14,731 bases of DNA from Bacteroidota bacterium (GTDB taxonomy: Bacteria > Bacteroidota > Bacteroidia > Bacteroidales > UBA10428). The notes beneath the pieces were generated by a model that was given only the letters and a program-made list of their open reading frames with translations, searched no databases and was not told where the DNA came from. Below, piece after piece: positions 9,698 through 14,731 of this stretch (positions are counted from its first letter, which is position 1; every line of letters starts with the position of its first letter). A program made the translations under genes and the position numbers. The stretch covers positions 1 through 14,731 of the forward strand of contig JAHEEB010000013.1 in NCBI GenBank assembly GCA_024640925.1, written 5' to 3'.

Positions 9698-11491
9698 ATG
9701 AAAAAATACTTTTTAAGCTTGCTTATAGCAATACCTTTTACAATTAGCGCTCAAACTAATGTAACTATCGATGCTTCGGTAACCTATCAGACAATACAGG
9801 GCTTTGGGGCTTCGGATGCTTGGAATACCGACTTTGTTGGCAAATATTGGACAACTTCTGTAAAAGATGATATTGCTAAAAAACTGTTTGCTAAAACATT
9901 CGACAGCAATGGTAATCCCGAAGGTATAGGACTTTCAAGATGGCGCTTTAATATTGGCGCTGGCAGTTCTGAGCAGGGTACTTCAAGTAACATTGAGATG
10001 CCGGAACGAAGGGCAGAATGTTTCCTAAATCAGAATGGAAGCTATACCTGGACTAAACAGTCAGGTCAGCAATGGTTTTTAAATCAGGCAAAAACATATG
10101 GTGTAGAAGGTTTAGTTGCTTTTGTAAATAGTCCTCCCAGGTTTTATACCAAAAGCGGAAGAGCAAACAGTGATAATACCGATGCCTTTGGAACAACAAA
10201 CTTAAAAGATGGATATTATGATGACTATTCCTCATTTTTAATAACTGTTTTGAAACATTTCGAAGAGAATGGAACCCATTTTTCTCAAATCAGTCCGGTT
10301 AACGAACCACAATATGCTTGGGGTAGCGGACAAGAAGGATGTCCATGGAAAAACCTGGAGATAAAACAATTGGCAGAACAATTAAATACAGATATTGTCG
10401 ATAGTGGGTTAACTACTAAAATTCTTGTAGCAGAAGCCTCAAATTTTAACGATTTACATCAATCAAATGGTAATGCAGATAAATGCGACCAAATTTGGAA
10501 ATTTTATAATACATCAAGAGAAGAATACATTGGAGGTTATTCTCAGGTATTGCATGGTCTTGCCGGGCATTCCTACTGGACTGATGGCGATGATGCAACA
10601 ATTAAAACAGTACGAGAAAATATTTATAGAGAAAGCCAGGAACAGGGCGGTATAGAACTCTATCAAACCGAATATAATTTGTTATCAAAAGACTACAGCG
10701 ATTATCTTATCAATTCTATTTTTCTGGGTAAAATGATCTATGCCGACCTTTCTATTGCCGGTGTTTCAATATGGGACTATTGGACAGCATTAGAGCGTGA
10801 GCGATGGGATCAGAAAAACCGGTTTTATCTAATCCGATTAATTCCCACTGGTGGCGATTATGGCGAATTGAACACTGGAGGAACCATTAGCATAGATAAA
10901 AACCTATGGGTACTTGGTAATTATAGTTTATTTATCCGTCCGGGTTATAAACGAATTCAGATTTCAGGAGCCGACGATTTGTCTGGGTTGATGGGTACGG
11001 CATTTATTTCGCCATATTCTTCGCAAATTGTTGCTGTATATGTAAACTGGGGAACAACCAGCGTAACAGTCTCTCAAACTTTTAATAATCTTCCGGCAAA
11101 AATAAAAAGCATAACACCCTACCTTACTGATGTGAACAATAACCTTAAGCTACAGGACACAATTTCTGAAGGTTCGAACTATACAATACCTGCCCGTTCG
11201 GTTGTTTCTATTGTTGTTAATCTTGAAAATTATTCTGCAATCAAAGCTCAACCTGAAAAGAATCCTGGAATTAGCATATATCCAAATCCAACAACTGGCA
11301 GGTTTAAACTCGAAGTAACAAATTCAGTCACTGAAAATATGAATTTATCCATCAAGGATATAAATGGAAGGTTAGTGTATACGAACAGTATAAACAGCTT
11401 CCAACCTCAAACTATAGATATATCGGATCAACCATCAGGTGTTTATTTTTTACAAACTCCAACTGGTGTGCAAAAAATAGTAAAACAATAG
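9698..11491 (+). CDS. GH30 glycosidase, probable endo-beta-1,6-galactanase (GH30_5-like), T9SS-secreted
   Basis: A 597-aa enzyme starting with signal peptide MKKYFLSLLIAIPFTISAQ. The GH30 barrel begins with TIQGFGASDAWN, and the catalytic pair is visible: acid/base Glu203 in SPVNEPQ and nucleophile Glu325 in LYQTEYN. The GH30 side beta-domain (about 395-515, ending in ARSVVSIVVNL) follows. Residues about 523-597 are a type A T9SS C-terminal domain (ISIYPNPTTGRF, SGVYFLQT, final IVKQ), very like the tail of the GH43 protein at 3100-6756, so it should be exported across the outer membrane and attached or released. The FGASDAW start and the GH35/GH43/GH27 neighbours fit subfamily 5 endo-beta-1,6-galactanases, which cut side chains of type II arabinogalactan; other GH30 activities (xylanase, glucanase) fit the context less well. 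It is the last gene of the run, 77 bp after GH27. Confidence 0.87.
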   Translation: MKKYFLSLLIAIPFTISAQTNVTIDASVTYQTIQGFGASDAWNTDFVGKYWTTSVKDDIAKKLFAKTFDSNGNPEGIGLSRWRFNIGAGSSEQGTSSNIEMPERRAECFLNQNGSYTWTKQSGQQWFLNQAKTYGVEGLVAFVNSPPRFYTKSGRANSDNTDAFGTTNLKDGYYDDYSSFLITVLKHFEENGTHFSQISPVNEPQYAWGSGQEGCPWKNLEIKQLAEQLNTDIVDSGLTTKILVAEASNFNDLHQSNGNADKCDQIWKFYNTSREEYIGGYSQVLHGLAGHSYWTDGDDATIKTVRENIYRESQEQGGIELYQTEYNLLSKDYSDYLINSIFLGKMIYADLSIAGVSIWDYWTALERERWDQKNRFYLIRLIPTGGDYGELNTGGTISIDKNLWVLGNYSLFIRPGYKRIQISGADDLSGLMGTAFISPYSSQIVAVYVNWGTTSVTVSQTFNNLPAKIKSITPYLTDVNNNLKLQDTISEGSNYTIPARSVVSIVVNLENYSAIKAQPEKNPGISIYPNPTTGRFKLEVTNSVTENMNLSIKDINGRLVYTNSINSFQPQTIDISDQPSGVYFLQTPTGVQKIVKQ

Positions 11492-11548
11492 AGAACAAAT
11501 TTCTTAATCAGAAAAAATAGTTGCATCTATTTTGGATTCTGTTTCTCT
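11490..11548 (+). terminator. Imperfect hairpin at the end of the glycosidase cluster, candidate terminator
   Basis: The end of the GH30 gene overlaps a nested imperfect inverted repeat. AGAGAA (11490-11495) can pair with TTCTCT (11543-11548), AATC (11506-11509) with GATT (11535-11538), and AAAATAG (11514-11520) with CTATTTT (11527-11533) around a 6-nt loop. The inner stem has A-rich and T-rich arms but no long T tract follows, so termination is inferred from position and fold only. Confidence 0.35.
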
Positions 11549-11910
11549 AAATGGTGCAAAGCAAACAACCAAGATACTAATGGACTGCAATAAATTTTCG
11601 TGGTTCAGATTTTACCTGAACGCAAAATTTTTAGTCTATTATTAATAAACAGAACTCTTTTTCAAAATACCAGAGGCAAATATAGTATAAACTGCAGAAA
11701 CAGTGGCTTTTTTGCATTATCTGATAATGTAAGTCAAAAATCAACATAGCCTGGAATGACTTGTTAGAGGCGAAAGAACAAAACGATTTGTTCAAAGAGG
11801 TTATCTTAAGCTTAATTTAGCTTTTATTATAAATTTTCACCTAACTGAAAATTTTTCAATAAAATACTATAATTTTCTGAGCATTATTGCTAGCTAAACT
11901 CAGCAAATCA
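11549..11910. other. Gene-free spacer between glycosidase cluster and hypothetical gene
   Basis: About 360 bp of AT-rich DNA with frequent stops in the frames I checked. I see no tRNA, clear promoter or convincing gene. One short open stretch near 11735-11820 (NIAWNDLLEAKEQNDLFKEV, then stop) reads protein-like but has no start and no recognised family; it may be a gene remnant or chance. The spacer marks the change from the sugar-degradation cluster to unrelated DNA. Confidence 0.5.
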
Positions 11911-12732
11911 ATGAACGATAATAATTTGAAGAATATCCATTTATTCAAATCCTTATTCAAAGGCAGGTATGGCTCGTTTGCTTTCCATTATACGATAAAG
12001 GAAGTAAACAAAGAACTTGAATTTGAGATTGAAAATGATGATATCAGACCAGAATTTGAAGTTTTGAAACCATACTTTTCAAAAGTATTAAACCTGCGAT
12101 ACATTAGCATCAATGTTTTTGCAGAATTTGTAAACGAAAAGCTTATTTCACAAATTGCCCATTCTACCGATTTGGAGAAACTAAACCGGGAATTGATTGA
12201 AAGTGTTAAATTCAAATTTGTAACCAAAACCTACTTTGGAAAAAATCCCAATCAGAAATTCGCTAAAAATTTACTCGATATAAATCAATTGCAAGGTGGC
12301 GAGGGGAATCGTTCTCTTTTTGATTCAGAGGAAGAGTTTATTGAAAATGTCCTTAAAAATAAAAAATTAAGACACTATCGGCAAATCAGATATCTGGCAA
12401 ACAAACATGCTAGCGACATTCTGAAAATCCGCTTTGTTCTATGCCCATTCTCATTTGTTTTCCTGTTACAAGGAACGGAACAATTTCATATTGTAATGGA
12501 AACTCTCGACACTGAGGAAGCAACGTATATTTGGCATATTGAAAGGGATATAATTTTGTTAAAAAATACGCTAAAAGAAATAGATCGTAGCATGAATGTT
12601 ATTAGAAATGATGGGCGACAGGTGTTTTTAGAAAGTCAACCACAAAACTTTACCCGTATTTTGCATGATTATACTGATGAACGGAAAGGGTTTGTAATTT
12701 GGAAAGATTTACTGGAAGAAGTTTTAGTCTAG
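11911..12732 (+). CDS. Hypothetical protein, family not recognised
   Basis: A 273-aa charged, apparently soluble protein with no signal peptide or clear membrane segment. I prefer the ATG at 11911; a TTG at 11887 would add eight residues, and an in-frame stop lies at 11878. Visible features are an acidic/lysine-rich N-terminal half, a short hydrophobic strand (RFVLCPFSFVFLLQG, about residues 172-186), and a conserved-looking C-terminal half with ATYIWHIERD and GRQVFL, ending HDYTDERKGFVIWKDLLEEVLV. I do not recognise the family and assign no function. It is not obviously linked to the glycosidase operon: 419 bp separate them. A convergent gene ends 20 bp downstream. Its last 120 codons (from 12370) lie in the stretch copied on the far side of the insertion sequence, so the left copy seen here is intact although the element landed nearby. 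Confidence 0.7.
   Translation: MNDNNLKNIHLFKSLFKGRYGSFAFHYTIKEVNKELEFEIENDDIRPEFEVLKPYFSKVLNLRYISINVFAEFVNEKLISQIAHSTDLEKLNRELIESVKFKFVTKTYFGKNPNQKFAKNLLDINQLQGGEGNRSLFDSEEEFIENVLKNKKLRHYRQIRYLANKHASDILKIRFVLCPFSFVFLLQGTEQFHIVMETLDTEEATYIWHIERDIILLKNTLKEIDRSMNVIRNDGRQVFLESQPQNFTRILHDYTDERKGFVIWKDLLEEVLV
12370..12490 (+). repeat. Direct repeat, left copy (exact 121-bp match to 14611-14731)
   Basis: Every base of 12370-12490 matches 14611-14731 in the same orientation; the base before each copy differs (A at 12369, G at 14610). This copy lies inside the intact hypothetical gene. The match runs to the last base of the window, so its true length is unknown. If it is the insertion sequence's target duplication it should extend to 12917, the base before the left inverted repeat, for a total of 548 bp. 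Confidence 0.97.
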
Positions 12733-12752
12733 CTATTATGGAATACAATGAA

Positions 12753-12917
12753 TTAGAGTTTAGAAAGTATAGATATCAGGTTGCGCCTTCGTTTATAGTT
12801 TAGACGGATATCTGCAAGGTATTTCGAGGCCAACGAACTGTTAACCTGTTTTAGTTGTAGAATATTATCGCATATGGTATGATAATAATTATCTCCTGCA
12901 AATTCCAGGTTCTTGTT
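12753..12917 (-). pseudogene. 3' end of a minus-strand gene cut off by the insertion sequence
   Basis: On the minus strand, 54 uninterrupted codons run from the IS edge at 12917 to a TAA at 12753-12755. The peptide (starts NKNLEFAGDNYYH; ends YKRRRNLISILSKL) has normal protein composition with a basic C-terminus, and other frames of the segment are broken by stops. Inside the IS the frame closes within about nine codons, so there is no start: this is the tail of a longer gene whose 5' part is separated by the element. It is convergent with the hypothetical gene at 11911-12732, with 20 bp between the stops. The family is not recognised. If the flanking duplication is complete, an intact copy should lie to the right, beyond the window. 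Confidence 0.6.
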
Positions 12918-12929
12918 CCTGACTTCGTC
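12918..12929 (+). repeat. Left terminal inverted repeat of the insertion sequence
   Basis: CCTGACTTCGTC is the exact reverse complement of 14599-14610. The next outer base also pairs (T12917 with A14611), but the base beyond does not, so the boundary is certain to within one base. Confidence 0.9.
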
Positions 12930-12982
12930 GCTTAGATTTTAGAGTTTTTATAAACATCACAATATTAGTATTTTGTAAATTA

Positions 12983-13006
12983 TGCGACACCATTTTGGGT
13001 GTCGCA
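12983..13006 (+). promoter_or_regulatory. Strong hairpin upstream of the transposase start
   Basis: TGCGACACC (12983-12991) pairs perfectly with GGTGTCGCA (12998-13006) around a 6-nt loop, 26 bp before the preferred transposase ATG. The arm sequence recurs near the right end (GGGTGTCGCA at 14587-14596), so the motif may be a transposase-binding subterminal site, an RNA hairpin limiting expression from outside transcripts, or both. The role is inferred. Confidence 0.55.
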
Positions 13007-13032
13007 AGCTTAAAAAATACAATTTTTACAAC

Positions 13033-14583
13033 ATGTTCGTGCGCAAAAAAAAGAATAGGTCCGGTAGTACGAGTATTGTAATTGTCAATAAGGTGTCTGG
13101 AAGGGTCAACTATATCAAAACTATTGGTATAAGTTCAGATGAGCAGGAAATAGAGCAGCTTTTTCGGCTTGGTCAAGAATACATTAATAATTTGGGTGGA
13201 CAAAAAGATATATTTGTTAACTATGACCAGCAACTCAATGAAGAATATCTGACCAATCACTTCATTTCTAACATAGAAAACGTGCTTTTAAACGGTACGC
13301 AGTTAATATTAAATCGGGTATACAAAAGGATAGGTTTTGATAAAATTGATGACCAAATATTAAAACATTTGGCCGTTGCACGCTTAAGCCACCCCATGAG
13401 CAAAGCCGCTACTGTAGATTATTTAAAATCTCATTTTGAAGAGGATGTAAACCTGTCAAAAATATACAAGTACTTAGATAAATTACACAACACACAGCAG
13501 GATAACATACAAAAAATCAGCATAGAGCATACACGAAAGATCTTGGGTGGAAAGATCGGACTGCTGTTTTATGATGTAACAACACTATATTTTGAGACAG
13601 AGCAAAGCGACGGGCTTCGAGAAAATGGTTTTTCGAAAGACGGCAAGCACAGCCAGCCGCAAATAGTACTAGGTTTGTTAGTTAGCAAGGATGGCTATCC
13701 ACTATCGTATTCTATTTTTAATGGTTCTCAATACGAAGGGCGAACGATGATACCGATAGTTGAAGATTTTGTTCACAGGTTCAATTTAGAAGATTTTGTA
13801 GTTGTCGCCGATTCAGGCTTAATGAATAAGTCAAACATATCGCTTTTGGAATCTGGCGGTTATAAGTACATTATTGGGGCAAGGATCAAAAACGAAGGGC
13901 ATGAGGTCAAACAATGGATTTTGTCGTTGGAAAAGCATGATGGTGAGTTTAACGAACGACAAAAGGACAATATCCGGTTAATTATCGGTTATTCCGAAAA
14001 TAGAGCGAAGAAGGATAGTTACAACAGGGAAAAGGGGATAAAACGACTCCAGAAAACTTATAAAAGTGGAAATATTACCAAAAAAAACATAAACAAGAAA
14101 GGCTACAATAAATTCCTGGATATATCGGACAATGTAAAAGTATGCATCAACCTTGAAAAAATTGAAGAAGACAAAAAATGGGACGGGTTAAAAGGTTACA
14201 TAACTAATACTTCTCTTCCTGCAAAAGAAGTTTATGAGCAATACAAAGGGCTATGGGTTATAGAACGAGCTTACCGCATAACCAAGGGCACCATCGAAAT
14301 GCGTCCCATGTTCCATTTTAATCCCAGGCGTATTGAAGCACATGTGTGTATTTGCTTTGTGGCATATAAGATGTACAAAGAACTTGAAAGGGTCCTAAAA
14401 ATCTCAGGAATAGATTTAAGTGTGGATAAAGTATTAACCATTGCAAAAACGATTACTACAATTAAGATCAAACTTCCCCTTCAAAACAAAACAATATCCC
14501 AGACACTAATTCTGACAAAACAGCACAAACTAATCGAAAAAATGTTCTCAGAGGATTACTGGCTAAATATACTTGAATTTTAA
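13033..14583 (+). CDS. IS1634-family DDE transposase
   Basis: A 516-aa IS4-superfamily transposase that cuts and rejoins DNA at the element's ends. The ATG at 13033 is chosen because MFVRKKKNRSGS is the usual N-terminus in this family; the in-frame ATG at 12982 would add 17 residues encoded by the hairpin. The catalytic triad is visible: Asp181 (FYDVTT), Asp260 (VADSGLM) and Glu411 (LWVIERAYR). The Y-R-E-K signature around the Glu is present as Tyr404, Glu411 and Lys418, with Leu407 where Arg is most common in the superfamily. A large insertion between the second Asp and Glu (about 150 residues) fits the beta-strand insertion domain typical of IS4-type enzymes. The frame has no stop or frameshift, so the element looks active or recently active. 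Confidence 0.93.
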   Translation: MFVRKKKNRSGSTSIVIVNKVSGRVNYIKTIGISSDEQEIEQLFRLGQEYINNLGGQKDIFVNYDQQLNEEYLTNHFISNIENVLLNGTQLILNRVYKRIGFDKIDDQILKHLAVARLSHPMSKAATVDYLKSHFEEDVNLSKIYKYLDKLHNTQQDNIQKISIEHTRKILGGKIGLLFYDVTTLYFETEQSDGLRENGFSKDGKHSQPQIVLGLLVSKDGYPLSYSIFNGSQYEGRTMIPIVEDFVHRFNLEDFVVVADSGLMNKSNISLLESGGYKYIIGARIKNEGHEVKQWILSLEKHDGEFNERQKDNIRLIIGYSENRAKKDSYNREKGIKRLQKTYKSGNITKKNINKKGYNKFLDISDNVKVCINLEKIEEDKKWDGLKGYITNTSLPAKEVYEQYKGLWVIERAYRITKGTIEMRPMFHFNPRRIEAHVCICFVAYKMYKELERVLKISGIDLSVDKVLTIAKTITTIKIKLPLQNKTISQTLILTKQHKLIEKMFSEDYWLNILEF

Positions 14584-14598
14584 AATGGGTGTCGCAAT

Positions 14599-14610
14599 GA
14601 CGAAGTCAGG
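14599..14610 (-). repeat. Right terminal inverted repeat of the insertion sequence
   Basis: GACGAAGTCAGG is the perfect 12-bp inverse of 12918-12929. It ends exactly one base before the direct repeat at 14611 begins, which independently supports this as the element's edge. Confidence 0.9.
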
Positions 14611-14731
14611 AGACACTATCGGCAAATCAGATATCTGGCAAACAAACATGCTAGCGACATTCTGAAAATCCGCTTTGTTCTATGCCCATTCTCATTTGTT
14701 TTCCTGTTACAAGGAACGGAACAATTTCATA
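14611..14731 (+). pseudogene. Direct repeat, right copy: headless fragment of the hypothetical gene
   Basis: An exact copy of 12370-12490 begins at the first base outside the insertion sequence and runs to the window's end. It encodes residues 154-193 of the hypothetical protein (RHYRQIRYLANK...), without a start codon. It happens to be in frame with the transposase, but the transposase stop at 14581 intervenes. If the repeat is a target duplication, this is a truncated, non-functional 3' copy of that gene, which should continue into an intact convergent minus-strand gene. Confidence 0.85.

Larger units (their letters stand above)
12918..14610 (+). mobile_element. IS1634-like insertion sequence (IS4 superfamily), complete, 1693 bp
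   Basis: The element is bounded by perfect 12-bp inverted repeats, CCTGACTTCGTC at 12918-12929 and its reverse complement at 14599-14610. It carries one transposase gene nearly filling it, whose stop lies 27 bp from the right end. Size, gene layout and transposase type fit the IS1634 family. No short target duplication is visible (left flank ends CTTGTT, right flank begins AGACAC). Instead, the right flank repeats sequence starting 548 bp before the left end. IS1634-type elements are known for unusually long, variable target duplications. A second, internal inverted pair (GCGACACC near 12984; GGTGTCGC near 14588) also occurs. Confidence 0.88.

Noticed and set aside
11787..11820. Bacteroidota-type promoter (TTTG ... 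TAATTTAG) before the hypothetical gene
   Set aside because: The -7 box is imperfect and the 22-bp spacing is off; such words are common by chance in this AT-rich DNA.
12738..12803. Small + strand ORF of 21 codons after the hypothetical gene
   Set aside because: The longer minus-strand frame over the same DNA explains it better, and the + strand stops quickly.
12982..13032. Upstream in-frame ATG for the transposase (17 extra residues)
   Set aside because: The extra codons are made of the hairpin sequence, and the typical family N-terminus begins at 13033.
12981..14596. Inner inverted repeat TGCGACACC / GGTGTCGCA as the true IS ends
   Set aside because: The outer 12-bp repeat is perfect and its right edge coincides with the start of the direct repeat at 14611, so the inner pair is subterminal.
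1..14731. CRISPR arrays, tRNA or rRNA genes
   Set aside because: No regularly spaced short repeats and no tRNA- or rRNA-like sequence were seen on either strand.

Overview
The window is AT-rich DNA from a Bacteroidota organism. It probably comes from a T9SS-bearing lineage (Bacteroidales/Marinilabiliales or a related free-living group) rather than from gut Bacteroides. Two of the secreted enzymes (the LamG/GH43 protein and the GH30) end in a type A Por secretion-system C-terminal domain (YPNPTTG motif, then SGIYF/SGVYF, then a terminal K-Q). Signal peptides end in a typical ...AQ/SQ. Start codons lack clear Shine-Dalgarno sequences, as is common in this phylum.

Positions 1-11491 are part of a polysaccharide-utilisation locus, all on the + strand with short gaps (19, 76, 32 and 77 bp): the 3' end of a GH43 gene, a GH35 beta-galactosidase, a giant LamG/Ig/GH43/GH43/CTD protein, a GH27 enzyme with two NPCBM modules, and a GH30 enzyme resembling endo-beta-1,6-galactanases. 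Together these suggest breakdown of a beta-galactan with side chains, most likely type II arabinogalactan (arabinogalactan protein). The GH30 would cut 1,6-linked galactan, the GH35 would trim terminal beta-galactose, and the GH43 and GH27 enzymes would remove arabinose or galactose decorations or act on the 1,3-backbone. No SusC/SusD pair and no regulator lies in the window.

Positions 11492-14731 are different in character: a gene-free spacer with an imperfect hairpin, an unrecognised 273-aa gene, the 3' end of an unrecognised convergent minus-strand gene, and a complete 1693-bp IS1634-like (IS4-superfamily) insertion sequence at 12918-14610 with perfect 12-bp terminal inverted repeats.

The most interesting structure is at the insertion sequence. 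The DNA directly outside its right end (14611-14731, to the end of the window) is an exact 121-bp copy of 12370-12490, which lies upstream of its left end. The copy begins at the first base after the right inverted repeat. The simplest reading is a very long target-site duplication, predicted to be 548 bp (12370-12917), a hallmark reported for the IS1634 family. If so, the insertion destroyed neither neighbour: the + strand gene is whole on the left, and the minus-strand gene should be whole on the right, beyond the window. An assembly artefact at a repeat is the main alternative.
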